Origin: Phallusia mammillata
Lineage: Eukaryota > Chordata > Ascidiacea > Phlebobranchia > Ascidiidae
Assembly (NCBI GenBank): GCA_003260075.1
Contig: QLIY01000152.1
Location: 62,001-126,000 of the forward strand
Direction: 5' to 3'
Length of the DNA: 64,000 bases
The notes under the pieces are model-generated. The model worked only from the letters and a program-made list of their open reading frames with translations. It ran no database searches and had not been told where the DNA came from. Shown here one piece after another: positions 1 through 12,396 of the stretch (the stretch's first letter is position 1; each line of letters opens with the position of its first letter). The position numbers and the translations under genes are program-made.

Positions 1-87
1 CAAAACTAGGTTTAGAAAATGCAACCTTCTTAGCAGCTGTAATTACAAGTCTTTGGATAATAGAGCAAAACAATCATGTACACTTAC

Positions 88-3000
88 CAACGTGACGTCG
101 GATTTTGTTAAAGAATTGTAATTGCAAATCATCTGCATAGAGTCGCCCTGCTTAATCACACGTTCCTCCAATAAAAATCGAGTCTCTTGAAAGTTAAAGT
201 CATATGAAGAATCTTTGGCCACGTATGGAAGTTCCGTGCCGTTCCTAAAACAAATCCATAATTAAACTCAAAATTCACATATATTTGAGCCTATGACTGT
301 GCAGTAACACTGCAAACACATTCAAAGAGTCCTGACCTTCCGATATCATGTGCTGCGTTACAAAATAATGCAACACTGTTTTAGTGAGTTACCAATCTTT
401 TCCACGATCAGTTGCAGTTTTACTTTGCTTACCGATCCTAAACAATTGTCTGTGCATTCGCTGTAATCGAGAAAGGTTTCAGCGTGTGGTGGAATGATAT
501 GAGAAACACCACTAACAGTATGACCGACTTCTAGTATACCGGAATCATGTGTGCGCAAGTCAGGGGTATAATAGAACCGCAGGCCCGAAGAATCGACAAT
601 ATCTAATAAGATGTAGAGAAGGGTTAAATAAAATAAAGCATGTGATTTGTTTTCCATCGGTCCGGTATCCAAAATTAAAATACGTGTACGATTTACCAAT
701 ATATTCATATACACGTATTATTAAACGTCAAGATAGAATAACGAACGTGAATACCTCAAATTGTAATAAATTTAGATTTTCTGTATGTAAGTAATCATTT
801 AGAAAATTTTAATTACTATATCGTAAGGCAATTAAGTGCACTAGTGGTGTGCGTTGAGCTAAAAACGTGAAAAGTACAGAATTTAACACGCTATAACCTG
901 GTTTGATTTCAGGATTGTCGTAATGAGTTTCCAATACGACGTACTTCGGTGCGTCTGGTGTTCCCAAAGGATATCCAGTATGTTTAGGAAAGTGGAAGGC
1001 CTGGAGTAAAAAACACTGTAAAACTGGAGTAGGTACCAGACATTAGGTCAGTCTGTGTATTTTGTTGTTATACAAGATAAGTTCATTTCGCTTTAACAAG
1101 CATCGTCAGTGTCTAAAAAGCAAAAAGTGTATTAAAGGTACAAATCAATTTTCTTGATTTTCACTTACCCCTCCCCCGATAGCCCAGGCAATGATAACAA
1201 ACTCGCAGCTGTGAAAGTCTTCAGGCATATTGCTGCTGTAACATTTCGCGTCTTCGTTAACAAGGGTCTGTAAAAAGTTAGATATAATATCAACATCTTT
1301 ATATCGTAGTGAGTGTGTTAATTGATAAAAAGCTCCTCTAGCTATTTTTCTCCCTTTTACAACCGATACTGTGAATCCAAGCGCTCTTATTATTGATGTA
1401 GCAAGAGTTTTTTGGCCGTTTATGTACAAAAAATAAGAATATTAAGCTGGAAAAACTGAATCGCAAATCTATTTTTAAGGTAACGAAAATATTTTAAAGA
1501 ATTGGATCAGACGATATCAACCACACAAACCGAAAATTACTGCAGTAATTGATGACATATATGCGGTTTAATGTTGGTGTAAAGTTAATCAGCAAACCTT
1601 TAGCGTAAAAACAAAAAATCCAATTAACAAACTTACTATATTGGCGTCGTCAGTGCAATGGTAAACCAACATGTGGTGAACGGCGAGTTCGTTGGGGGGG
1701 GGGTAGCACAAAATGATCGCATTTACCTCACATGTTTCAGCGTAAGTTCCTTGCCCAACAAATGACTGTGCAGTAACACTGCAAACACATTCAAAGAGTC
1801 CTGACCTTCGGGGGGGGGGTCCTGGCTAAACTATGGGTTCCACCTAGGACAAAAACAAACGCATAAAATCAAAAATATTATTGCTATAAAAAATGTTGTT
1901 CAACCTTGACTAAGTGATGTTTTTGTGTCATGTCAGGGGGGGGGGCCCTGGCTGAACTATGGGTTCCACCTAGGACAAAAGCAAACGCATAAAATCAAAA
2001 ATATTATTGCTACAAAAAATGTTGTTCAACCTTGACTAAGTGATGTTTTTGTGTCATGTCAGGTATCTTTAGTAAACGACAATTGTAATAAGTATCCTCA
2101 GCTGGAGCATGAAAGTTGTCGTTGAGAAGGTCAAATGTCAAATGGGTTTCTCCTTCTGGAAACATGCTTTCGTCACTTCCCGCTGGATTAAGCAGCATAA
2201 TGCTCTTCACGCCTAAACGAAATTGAATCGAGCTTTTGAAATATTGCTTTAAAAAAACCCTGTATGAAAGTAAAGGTGTAGATAGTACTTTTAACAAATA
2301 TCAGTGCCACGTTGAAGCAGCTTGTTCTTTTAATGTTATGTCGACAATGTTACTACCTCTGTTGGTGGTTGCATGTTGGTCTCCAAAACCGAAATCATCT
2401 CCGGCAGGATCGACGATTCCCCACGCGTATATCATTTGCAGCGTGACGGCCTTGAATTCAATAGTTGGTTGTGGTAAAGCATTAACTTTAATGCGGGGGG
2501 GGGGTCAAAACCGAAATCATATCCGGCAGGATCGACGATTCCCCACGCGTATATCATTTGCAGCGTGTCGGCCTTGAATTCAATAGTTGGTTGTGGTAAA
2601 GCATTAACTTTAATGCTGAACTTCGTTTGTTACTGCGCCTTTTTAAACACCGCATTTCCAGGACAAACATGCTATAACACTACTAACCGAAATATCAAGC
2701 AAAACTAAAGTCACAACCACAAGAAACAGGTGATTATATAGCACAATTGCTTCTTAAGAAGACCATTTCATACCGTTATATCGACATCTTCATTATCACA
2801 AGTGGGGGGGGGGGCAACCACAAGAAACAGGTGATTATATAACACAAGAAGACCATTTCATACCGTTATATCGACATCTTCATTATCACAAGTGACAAGC
2901 AGACGCCAAAACTTAATCACAGTGTAACCATCGACTTCCATTCCCTCCAATAACTCAACATTCTGAACTGTGTCCTGAGGTGGGTAACCGTTGTAGCTCT

Positions 3001-5524
3001 CGCCGTGACGATCCTAAAAGTTAATTACATTTTAATATTGTTAAGTTGCAAAAACCGATAAACAAAAAGCTTGATACAAATTGTTGTTTTAAAAAACAAG
3101 TAAAACATTTGTTGCGTCAATTATTTTGTTGCAAGACCTGTAACAGCCGTTGGCAAAAATTTGTTCACAATTGCGTGTGTGTTCATTGTAAGTTTGAAGT
3201 ACTACTTTCCAGATAAACAACAACAGCAAGGGGTATTACACAAATTATTGACAGAGAAAAATGTTCACTTACTGTCAGTGTTGCCACTCCATTTTTTACC
3301 CATCCGACTATAATATCGGCATTGGCCATGCTGCCAGATGGTGAAATACCAATACCCACCCATCCGTCAGTGAGTCCGTGTATCTGAAAATAAAAATCAC
3401 AGTTTAGTTTTCAAACAAATTGAACAACCAAATGAAATTGCTGTAAAGAAAACTGGTGCCACGCTGGTTCAAAATAAAGTGGTTTATTGAACACCACTTT
3501 GCGCCAAACCTCCATGCACAGCATGCAAATTGAAAGACAGAAAATATTGGAAATTTTTATTAGCAAATTTTTTTGAAAATCGAAAACTATACATTATAGC
3601 ATGTTGTGGTCATTAATTACTGAACGATTTTGTAGGCTTGAAGAACTTTTTAGTGAACCGGAAAACATTAGTATTCTATAGCAAGGCTGGAGCCCAATGT
3701 AGTGGTCAACTTTGTATTTACCGTTGTAGATATTCGGGTTGTAAGGAGGGATTTTAATTGAAATAACACTTAAATAACACTTAAATTCACGCTTGTTGGA
3801 ACGTTTATTCTCACATTCCCCACACTAAGCGATGGTATGACTCGGTACTATGGTAACACTAAGTTTAGTACCACTTTCTATTTACACAGCCATAACGTAC
3901 CACTTTCTTTGACATTATAAGTTATAGTACCTAGCACAAGTGTACACCCAAACTGCGCTAACAGTCGTAAACAGTCGTGTCCTGTAAATTTTAATAGTTG
4001 GGTGAATGTCGTCTGATGGCCACACATCTTACACGCAGTAATCACGCGCCGCGACAGGTTTCTGGCTGGTCAACAACGCGGCCAAAAGCGCCCCGGATGT
4101 TTGCACAACAAAAACCTGAACGTCAACCGCTAAATATAACTTAAAAAAATATAACTTTGAGATGCTGTATTCAGAGCTCCGCTATATTGACTCGTTACTT
4201 TGATTTACCTGAAGCAGGGGTACACAACCTTGTTGCTAGGACTTCTAAGTTATATATATATATCTTCTAATAGCGCTAAAAAACAGATCAAATTCTAAGT
4301 TGATGCACAGATAGATCTGAAAACCAATTTTGACAATCAGTCTTAACTGTTTATGACGTCAGGGGGGGGGGAAATTCTAAGTTGATGCACAGATTGATCT
4401 GAAAACCAATTTTGACAATCAGTCTTAACTGTTTATGACGTCATAAGAAGATTGTGACAGGCGTATCTGTTCTTTTTAATTGACTTTTTTTGAAGACTTT
4501 TTAAAAGTCTGACCCTCATGGTTACTAGGCTTGTAATACTCTTTCCAATTCCACCAAATCCGTTTAGAGCAGCTTTCAAAATATTTGGCGAAATAGTTTT
4601 ATTTTTGTCACAGCCGCTAGTACATACACTTTAATATTCATGTTCGCGGCCGCACAAACTCGTCGCTGCGGCCGTACAGACGCAGGGGTTGTGCACCCCT
4701 GACCTAAAGGTATGATTTTATATTATTCTAAAAATATTTAGAGCCGGATTCGGCAACCTTTTGCATGCAACAAACCAAAATCAAGATCAGTCAAGTCGTA
4801 GTGGGCCGTACTAATTTTTTTCTTTTAATTCCGTTAGCTTTAATGTTTACTGGGCTGTACTTTTTTGAACTTTGGTCTCGGGCCGGCTAGTTTTGCTTGC
4901 AGGACCGGATCTGGCCCATGTGCTGTTGCCGGTCCCGAATTTAGGGGGTACGTATAGTACATTACATTTTCCCTAAATACATTTGATATCAAATTTTAAG
5001 CGGTAGTTATGATTGTAGTTCGCAATTCTACTTTATAAAAAAATCGTTAATGTGGCAACTATATCTTTTTACACGTTTGAACCCTGGAAGCTCCCGAAAC
5101 CGATCCGTGTTTTACGTCGTAGCCTACATGGTTTAGGCGCCTCGGACCAATCACAAACGTTGTAATTTGCTTTCCAAACCTCCTCCAGTAAATGTCTACC
5201 TTCGGTTTACCTTGGGGGGGGGGGGTTTAGGCGCCTCGGACCAATCACAAACGTTTGCTTTCCAAACCTCCTCCAGTAAATGTCTACCTTCGGTTTACCT
5301 TTACCCAGAAATATAAATTCCTCATGGGTTAAATTAGAAATATTCTAAAAGCGACGTAAATTTACCTCAAATGTGATTGAAGTTTCGTTGAAATTCCAAT
5401 AAACTGTCATAACTTCTCCTACATCGAGGACCACATTGTGAGCGAAAATTTCTGTCGTGTTGGGTTGGCACTGGGCCAAATTAACCAAACACAAGACAGC
5501 GAAAATTTGCCAAAAACGCAACAT
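88..5524 (-). CDS. DBH/MOXD1-like copper monooxygenase, gene 1 (C-terminus beyond left edge)
   Basis: Exons 1-11 of a 15-exon gene; exons 12-15 lie left of the window. Exons (minus strand, 5' to 3'): 5366-5524, 3273-3383, 2864-3013, about 2357-2452 (a second partial copy of exon 4 reaches 2572), 2031-2212, exon 6 split over 1820-1842 and 1637-1693, 1169-1267, 898-1000, 433-602, about 293-351, 88-244. The start gives a signal peptide (MLRFWQIFAVLCLVNLAQC), then a DOMON-type segment and the copper monooxygenase N domain. The paired His ligands (AVHHMLVYHC) and the third His (ETHYDNP) are present. Family knowledge: such enzymes hydroxylate a substrate carbon using ascorbate, O2 and two coppers in the secretory path or outside the cell; the substrate here is unknown. 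The second half of exon 10 is missing in place and sits on a fragment at 1704-1809, and exon 6 is broken by gap-like G runs. Both look like assembly faults, so the gene may be intact. Confidence 0.85.
1694..1703. other. G10 junction in exon 6 of gene 1
   Basis: Ten Gs interrupt exon 6. To the right begins a misplaced exon-10 fragment. Confidence 0.8.
1704..1809 (-). other. Misplaced fragment: 3' half of gene 1 exon 10
   Basis: Reads on the minus strand as the end of exon 10 including the HSH motif, its donor and some intron. It is bounded on both sides by G10 runs and shares 47 identical bases with the in-place exon at 294-340, which lacks this end. Confidence 0.8.
1810..1819. other. G10 junction
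   Basis: Right border of the misplaced exon-10 fragment; exon 6 of gene 1 resumes after it. Confidence 0.8.
1936..1945. other. G10 junction with duplicated flank
   Basis: About 1820-1935 is repeated at about 1946-2061 (end of exon 6, intron 5, start of exon 5). Confidence 0.8.
2495..2504. other. G10 junction with duplicated flank
   Basis: Exon 4 of gene 1 is repeated: about 2382-2494 and 2505-2615. Confidence 0.8.
2804..2814. other. G run with duplicated flank
   Basis: Ten Gs plus one native G; about 2714-2803 is repeated at 2815-2893. Confidence 0.8.
4215..4701. mobile_element. hAT-like MITE in intron 1 of gene 1
   Basis: Left end CAGGGGTACACAACC, right end GGTTGTGCACCCCTG, forming a terminal inverted repeat. 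Flanks ACCTGAAG (4207-4214) and ACCTAAAG (4702-4709) are an 8-base target duplication with one change. A G10 junction (4362) with a repeated flank inflates its length. Confidence 0.8.
4362..4371. other. G10 junction with duplicated flank
   Basis: 4290-4361 is repeated at 4372-4442, inside a MITE. Confidence 0.8.
4743..4932. mobile_element. Possible second MITE next to it
   Basis: GCCGGATTCGGCAAC at the left and GTTGCCGGTCC at the right form an imperfect inverted repeat enclosing repeated GGCCGTAC/GGGCCGG motifs. The target duplication is unclear. Confidence 0.4.
5214..5225. other. G run with duplicated flank
   Basis: Ten Gs plus the native GG before TTTAGGCG; about 5130-5213 is repeated at 5226-5302. 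Confidence 0.8.
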
Positions 5525-6821
5525 ATTTATTCTTTTGTCTCGGTTATTTGATCCTGTTTATGACAAAATGTTTCATTTCCCAGTTAAGCTTAAATTACAT
5601 TTTTTTAGAATAGTATTCAAATAAATAGAAAAAAAAATAACTTATCAGTAGACATCTTTAAATTAATGTAAAAAACGCATTAAAAAACTATTACATTTTA
5701 GCCGAACAAATCATTTTTAACACAATGTTAGAAAATCTTCAATTAAAATAACGACATGTAGAAATTACATAAAAAAACAGTTTGAAACTTGAGCAATGTT
5801 ATTTTTACTCGTCGAATTTTTAAGTACAATGTTACTCGTTGCTGTAAGGCCTTTTATACTGGAGATCGCAATAGCTTTTGTCACGTGATCGTCACCTGAT
5901 GTGTAGTAAAAACAGAAAAATTTACCCACTTTCTCACAATTACTCATGGCAAACAATTTTACTATTTGGTTTAACTGGAGCACTTAAACTTTGGAACTTG
6001 ACCTTTGGACGTGCTATAGTAGCCATGTGGCGTGATAGTGATTGCATGTTAGAAGAAAAGTATCGCTTTGAGACACGCTGTTGTGTTTATACAGGTCCAC
6101 ATTACAGTGGGACTTGCTTATAATAAATGTTCACAGAGCAACAAATTAATCCAAAGTGAAACAAGAATACATGTAGATTTCTTTTAGGTTTTCCAGCACC
6201 ATTTTTCTGTGTGCTTTTTATGTCAATTTACTTGCTTTTATAGCAGTACATTGTTCTTGTGGTTCGTTACCGGTAAGTCGATTTTGAAGTTTATTACGTC
6301 ATGCTGTTTTGCCCTTTACCCTACTGCGTTACGCATGCAATAAAACTTCTGCAATCATTTACAACAAAAATGACATCACTCATTTGGACATCACACAGTC
6401 AAAGTGCTCATAAAGAGTTTCAGTCTATTGTCCAAAATCGTTCTATAAAAAGCAGAAAGTTTAGCTGATGTAAAGAATTTGTTCCATTCCCGCGCAATTG
6501 GCTTCCAGTAAGCATCGTAAGAGAGATACGGTAAAAATATTCACAAATGTATGCATTTATTTTGGGGCCAATAAAACATCAAATAATCTTGATAGTTTGC
6601 TGATTTTTGTTTTAAAAGCAGCTTTGATATTGGTTTGTTTGTCGATTCTTATTCAAAAAAAATAATGGATTTCCAGGCGGCATTAGGTTATTGGTGTAAA
6701 TAAACACCATAGATACCTAGGCTTGCAACTCCTTTGACCTATAGCACTTATTGGTAACATAAATCCTAATGAACTCCTATTCCATAAAACCTGTAAATCA
6801 GGCAATAAATTGTAAAACATA

Positions 6822-6832
6822 GGGGGGGGGGG
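6822..6832. other. G run with duplicated flank
   Basis: About 6618-6821 is repeated at 6833-7041 with a few substitutions. Confidence 0.8.
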
Positions 6833-7242
6833 AAGCAGCTTTGATATTGGTTTGTTTGTCGATTTTTATTCAAAAAAAATAATGGATTTCCAGGTGGCGT
6901 TAGGTTATTGGTGTAAATAAACACCATAGATACCTAGGCTTCCAACTCCTTTGACGTATAGCACTTATTGGTAACATAAATCCTAATGAACTTCTCCTAT
7001 TCCATAAAACCTGTAAATCAGGCAATAAATTGTAAAACATATTAAAATCTTTGTATCCTTAGCCTAAGCTACAGTCTTGGTGTTTGCACTTAGCAAAGCC
7101 TTTAACTATTTTACGATTGGTTCAAAGCGTCGATGGCAGTTCATGCACTTTATAACGCCCTCGTCATTAAACCATTAAGCTCCTGATGCGGAAATGTTGC
7201 GGAAAAAACATACCGTATTTTGTTCGTCTGACAATAGCTGTT

Positions 7243-7252
7243 GGGGGGGGGG
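7243..7252. other. G10 junction with duplicated flank and an indel
   Basis: 7130-7242 overlaps 7253-7389; the left copy lacks about 25 bases present in the right copy. Confidence 0.8.
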
Positions 7253-7719
7253 TGATGGCAGTTCATGCACTTTATATTATAACGCCCTCGTCATTAAACC
7301 ATTAAGCTCCTGATACAGTTAAGCAATTGTTTATTTTAGGTTGTTGCGGAAAAAACATACCGTATTTTGTTCGTCTGACAATAGCTGTTTTTGTCCCTGG
7401 GATTGCAATGAATTTGAACGATCTCGTAATAAATGGCGTCAATTCAGCTTGTTCGGCACTCACAATGTTGCTAATTTTTGTGAACTTCATTTTCGAGACT
7501 GGGGAGACGAAACAGCGCTGTTTGGAATTATTAAACTGTTTTGCTCAGGTTGTTCTAAAATCTTGCTTGAAACTGGATATTCAAATGTAGAAATGAATAT
7601 GATAGACATACACTGGGCACATAATGCTCAATTAGGCACATTTTAAACACTTTTATTTTGAGTTATTTCTTATACGTGTTTTTTGTATTTGCCTTTCTGT
7701 GTTGGACAGCTTGTTAAGT

Positions 7720-7730
7720 GGGGGGGGGGG
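7720..7730. other. G run with duplicated flank
   Basis: About 7602-7719 is repeated at 7731-7855. Confidence 0.8.
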
Positions 7731-8669
7731 AATAGACATACACTGCGCACATAATGCTCAATTAGGCACATTTTAAACACTTTTACTTTGAGTTATTTCT
7801 TATAACTTACGTGTTTTTTGTATTTGCCTTTCTGTGTTGGACAGCTTGTTAAGTGTTTGTTTCTAATATTTTTGTATTTAGATCTGACAAATCAATAATA
7901 TGCCACTTTAGATTCGTGTTTACTCTTTGCCGAGTATAGTCTTTGAAGATACCGATTGTACAACATGTCATATTGGCTGCAATTTTCTTTTGTGTTTTGC
8001 TTGGTCAGTGTGGCTCGGTGCATACCCAACACGACAGAATCGTTCGCTCACAGTGTTATTCTGGATGCAGGATAAGTTGTGACAGTTTTTTGGAATTTTA
8101 ACGACACTTTTATAACGTTGCAGGTATGTGGTTCAACTTTTTTTGTTCTTTGACAAGTTAAGGCCAAATATCGTGTAAACCTAAGGTCGTGAAGTTGTTT
8201 GATCACAAGTTTGATATATAATGCTGATGCCGTTTCGACTTTTGACTAATGGTAGACTGGCCCTTTTTACTTATGAGTGCTGGTATCAGGTCAAAGTTCA
8301 TGTCCTGTATTAAGCTAAAGATTTGCAACACCTTAGACTCTTAGAGGCTTAGATTAATGGCCGAAAAGAACAGAATAATGTTCACATCCTGGGCCTAAAA
8401 CACTTATTCATTCCCCGTACATAAGTAGCGAGTCACACAATCACTTGGCTGCAGACAGTACACACCTACAAGGCCCCAGGGCAGCTGGTGACAAGATCTA
8501 CATTTGCTCATAACGGCCTATGTCTTGTAGCCTACCTAGTTCACTCATTTCAGGTCAAAACAGTGTGCGCTGTCTGCAGCCTAGTTCTCCTTCAATGTTT
8601 GCATTTCAGATACATGGGCACACATGATGCTGGAAATAGAGGTAAATATAATACCCGGTCCAAAAATGT

Positions 8670-8679
8670 GGGGGGGGGG
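8670..8679. other. G10 junction at exon 4 of gene 2
   Basis: 8618-8669 matches 8834-8885, so the left piece lacks most of exon 4. Confidence 0.75.
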
Positions 8680-9393
8680 ACGAAGGCATGGATATAACAG
8701 TTGGAATTGGTGCGCTTGTTTTGCATGCATTCTGTTTTGTTATCCTATGTAAACATTCTAGGGTGATACCATGAAAATAATATACGCCTGGGGAGTGCTT
8801 GATCCTGTTGAAGATGATCTTACTCCAATAGACAAACATGATGCTGGAAATAGAGGTAAATATAATACCCGGTCCAAAAATGTTTTAAAATATGCTTCAT
8901 CACATATGTATGACTGAATTACTATTTAGGTGTAAAGATCATCTTGCTGCTTAATCCAGCAAGAAGTGACGAAAGCAGATTTCCAAAAGAAGAAACCCAC
9001 TTGACCTTGGATCTCGTCACCGACAATTTTCGTGTTCCGCCTGTGGACACCTATTATAACTGTCTTTTATTAAAAATACCTGACATGTCACAGAAGCACC
9101 ACATTGTCAAGGTCAACCTGTTTAAGGCCAAAATTGCTTTGAACGATTTTAATTAACTTGCTTTTGTTATAGGTGGAGCCAATTATCCAGCCAGGACGCG
9201 AACTTAATGTTCACCACATACTGGTTTATCATTGCATCAATGACGCAAATATAGTAGGTCCATTAAAATGCTAAGTTGCTTTCCTTGTTTGTGTATTAAG
9301 TATTAATGGCACAGTTACTCTAACCTATATCAAAAGCAGTACATGCAACAACTGCAGAGGTATGCTAGATTTAAAACTTTTTAGACCCTGATC

Positions 9394-9403
9394 GGGGGGG
9401 GGG
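9394..9403. other. G10 junction with duplicated flank
   Basis: About 9277-9393 is repeated at 9404-9533. Confidence 0.8.
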
Positions 9404-9937
9404 ATAATATGCAAAAGTTGCTTTCCTTATTCGTGTATTAGGTATAAATGGCACAATTACAGTAACCTATCTCAAAAGTACATACAACAACTGCAGAGGT
9501 ATGCTAGATTTAAAACTTTTTAGACCCTGATCAATAAAACCACGGAATGCCACACGAACAATATGCCTGAAGATTTTCATAGTTGACAGTTTGCCAATGT
9601 GGCTTGGGCAATCGGAGGAGGGGTAGGTAAACAACGAAAGACCAATTTTATTTTTAATTTTTATTAATCTGGTTAAGAATTTGTCATATTTAGATTTAAA
9701 TTTGGTTATGTGTGGCTGTACCACAAAACTAGAAAAAAATGTTTGTTGATATTTAATAGTATTTTTAACAATTTTTGAAAGATAGGTTTGAATTGATTTT
9801 AATACTGTTGCACAAAAGAGTATCGTTTAAGCCTAAGGCCTTCCACTTTCCTAAACACGCTGGATACCCCCTAGGAACGGCAGACGCACCAAACTACGTG
9901 GTTCTGGAAACCAATTATGACAATCCTGCTTTAAAAT

Positions 9938-9947
9938 GGGGGGGGGG
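9938..9947. other. G10 junction with duplicated exon 8 of gene 2
   Basis: About 9790-9937 is repeated at 9948-10089. Confidence 0.8.
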
Positions 9948-10430
9948 AAATTGATTTTAATACTGTTGCACAAAAGAGTATCGTATAAGGCCTTCCACTT
10001 TCCTAAACACGCTGGATGCCCCCTAGGAACGGCAGACGCAGCAAACTACGTGGTTCTGGAAACCAATTATGACAATCCTGCTTTAAAATCAGGTTGGTGT
10101 GCCAAAACGAAGTTTATTACATTTTGAGTTTCGTTCACGTTGCAACAAAAGCGCGATAATTAAAATTCTTAAAGAGAAAGGTAAACATAAACTTTTGTGT
10201 CAACGCTAACAACCATTTTTAAAGCCTAATTATATTTAGCTTCTGTTGTTTACTTTACCTCGGTCTAGCAGAAAGGCAGGTGCTAAAAATCTAATAAAAA
10301 ACGTTTATACCAGACATCGTCGACTCTTCTGGCCTGCGCTGTTACTACACTCCTGACTTGCGCAAGTATGACTCTGGTATAGTGGAAGTCGGTCACGTGG
10401 TCAGTGGTTTTACCGACATCATTCCACCAA

Positions 10431-10440
10431 GGGGGGGGGG
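10431..10440. other. G10 run inside exon 9 of gene 2, no duplicated flank
   Basis: Replaces 13 bases present in gene 5 after ATTCCACCAA; same site as 16178-16187 in gene 3. Confidence 0.8.
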
Positions 10441-10750
10441 TCTCGATTACGGCGAATGTACAGACAACTGTTTAGGATCGGTAAGCGTATTTGAAATATG
10501 AATCGTACAGTACTAATAAATATTGAATCAAATGTAACGCAGCACATGAAATCGGAAAGTCAGGACTCTTTAAATGTGCTTGCAGTGTTGCTACACAGTC
10601 ACTTGCTAGGCAGGAAACTTACGCTAAAACATGTGGGGTAGGCCTTTCTGATACATTACAGTTTGTAAGCTAATTTTATTGCTATGTGTTTTATAGAAAT
10701 ACCGATGTTTATATAAGCTATTGTTGCCAGGCATAGTATCAAGTTTTTTT

Positions 10751-10839
10751 TATTCCGACGTTTCGACGTCCTATACAGGTCGTCTTCATCAGGATTTTAT
10801 TCCGACGTTTTGACGTCCTATACAGGTCGTCTTCATCAG
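10751..10839. repeat. Two tandem copies of a roughly 43-base dispersed repeat
   Basis: TATTCCGACGTTTCGACGTC followed by CTATACAGGTCGTCTTCATC occurs twice in tandem, with one change. Such sequences are common near the ends of retroelements in animals, but the source element is not visible. Confidence 0.55.
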
Positions 10840-11253
10840 GGCAATTAACACTGAATGCGACTAGTACAGAGTAATACACAATTCAAATATATGTCATTTT
10901 TGTTGTAATTGCTCGCAAAGGTCTTAGAAAATTTAGAGCATGCGTAGTTTGTAGGATAGGGAGAAACAACCTGACCGACCAAAATACTTCAAACTTGTTG
11001 ATTTACTGTTAATGAACCACCAGACGCTAGTGCAAGGCTTTGAAAGGTTTGACAAACAAAAACACGGACAAATATCATGGTGAAAAACCTAAATTACCAA
11101 GATCCATTTTTTAACATGAACAAAGTTTTTGCTCTATAAAGTCGTAACAATGTTCGGACTTGTGATGAATACATTTATACTGGGATCAGTCCTGAAGCGT
11201 CTATGCAGACCAGTGCGTCGATGCAGAATCAGGGCATACTTATTGCAATCATA

Positions 11254-11263
11254 GGGGGGGGGG
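11254..11263. other. G10 junction
   Basis: The sequence to its left (10880-11253) recurs further right at about 11605-11997, more diverged than at the other junctions. Confidence 0.7.
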
Positions 11264-11995
11264 CTGGCAAAGGCACAGCTTAACTAGTAATTACAGCCTA
11301 CTACATAATTGCATTGTCTTTGCGGCGTTGTGGATACAGAACAACACACAAGCGAGGTTTGAATTTTTCAAAATTTAGTTTGCTGTAAGTCATATAACTA
11401 CGTAGATCAAGGGCTTTCTCTGTTTGTGTGTGTTTAAAACTGCTGGCATTTAACGTACAGTTGCAAGACACTATTACACTATTACGTTAGTTAATCTGTC
11501 AAAACCTTTTTTGGCTTGATCAATTACTAATGTCGTCTTTACAATTTTGAAAACATTTTTTTGAACAAAAGTTCCATGTTTTGAAGGCGCTTCTACACTG
11601 AGTAATACACAATACAAATATATGTAATTTTTGTTGTAATTGCTCGCGAAGGTTTTAGAGCATGCGTAATGGGTTTGTAGGATAGGGAGAAACAACCTGA
11701 CCGACAAAAATACTTCAAACTTGTTGATTTACTGTTAATGAACCACTAGACGCCGGTGCAAGGTTGTGAAACGTTTGACCAACAAAACGTCACGGACAAA
11801 GATTGTGGTGAAAACCTAAATTAGCAAGATCCAATTTGTTAAAATATAAACAAAGTTGTTGCTTTATGAACGTTTACCAACAAGTCGTACCAATGTTCGG
11901 AATTATGATGAATACATTTATACTGGGATCAGTCCTGAAGCGTCGATACAGACCAGTGCGTCGATGCAGAATCAGGGCATACTTATTGCAATCAT

Positions 11996-12170
11996 AGTAC
12001 GCCAGGCCTATTTAAAGGCGTGATACCGAATCAAGCCGGTCGCGCAGTCATTCAAGGCACAGACTAGAAAAATTGCCCACCGCAGGCTAGATTTTTTTTA
12101 AAAAAAGTCTGTGCTATACCATATCGTAATGCTCACGAGACCGGTTCGATTGGGTCACACCTGGCGTACT
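11996..12170. mobile_element. Terminal-inverted-repeat element
   Basis: Starts AGTACGCCAGG and ends CCTGGCGTACT, inverted copies of each other; further inverted matches lie inside (ACCGAATC and GATTGGGT). 175 bases, no coding potential. A relative is at 22873-23028. Confidence 0.65.
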
Positions 12171-12386
12171 ATGAATCTTCGGATTTGCTTTAATACACTT
12201 AAGCGTACATTTGCCGCTTGTCGCACAACAACACCTTTCTCCTAACATACAATCAAACCTCGAGGCAGTATGGCAAGGTTCCAAAGGTTATGTGATCCAG
12301 GTATATCAGATACGAAATTGTTTTGTTTGCCATTAGTAATAGCGGAAAGCATTACGTTGTTTGCACACTGCTGGCTAAACGTCGGT

Positions 12387-12396
12387 GGGGGGGGGG
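12387..12396. other. G10 junction with duplicated flank and an indel
   Basis: 12286-12386 is repeated at 12397-12465, where about 30 bases are missing. Confidence 0.8.

Larger units (their letters stand above)
5525..7964. other. Intergenic, gene 1 to gene 2 (divergent)
   Basis: AT-rich spacer holding the two upstream regions of genes 1 and 2. It contains three G-run junctions (6822, 7243, 7720) with duplicated flanks. Short open frames here lack splice or family support. Confidence 0.5.
7965..10637 (+). pseudogene. DBH/MOXD1-like monooxygenase pseudogene, gene 2
   Basis: Recognisable exons: 1 (from 7965), 4 (8762-8855), 5 (8930-9111), 6 (9173-9253), 7 (9524-9622), 8 (9990-10092, with a partial copy from 9838), 9 (10314-10480) and 10 (10543-10637). 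Exons 2, 3 and 11-15 are absent. Exon 1 has an in-frame TAA at 8073-8075 where paralogs have a Glu codon. Exon 7 has an in-frame TGA at 9584-9586 where they have Cys. The third copper-ligand His in exon 8 (ETHYDNP in paralogs) is Asn here. The HH pair and the HSH motif remain, and splice sites are mostly kept, so inactivation looks fairly recent. The stops lie away from the G-run junctions and are not explained by them. The start ATG and signal peptide (MSYWLQFSFVFCLVSVARC) are still readable. Confidence 0.9.

Noticed and set aside
7327..7646. Two overlapping open frames of 87 and 101 residues
   Set aside because: Partly duplicated around a G10 run, with no conserved motif and no splice context.
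10431..10440. G10 runs as quadruplex regulatory elements
   Set aside because: Constant length, one strand only and duplicated flanks at nearly all sites fit gap fillers better.
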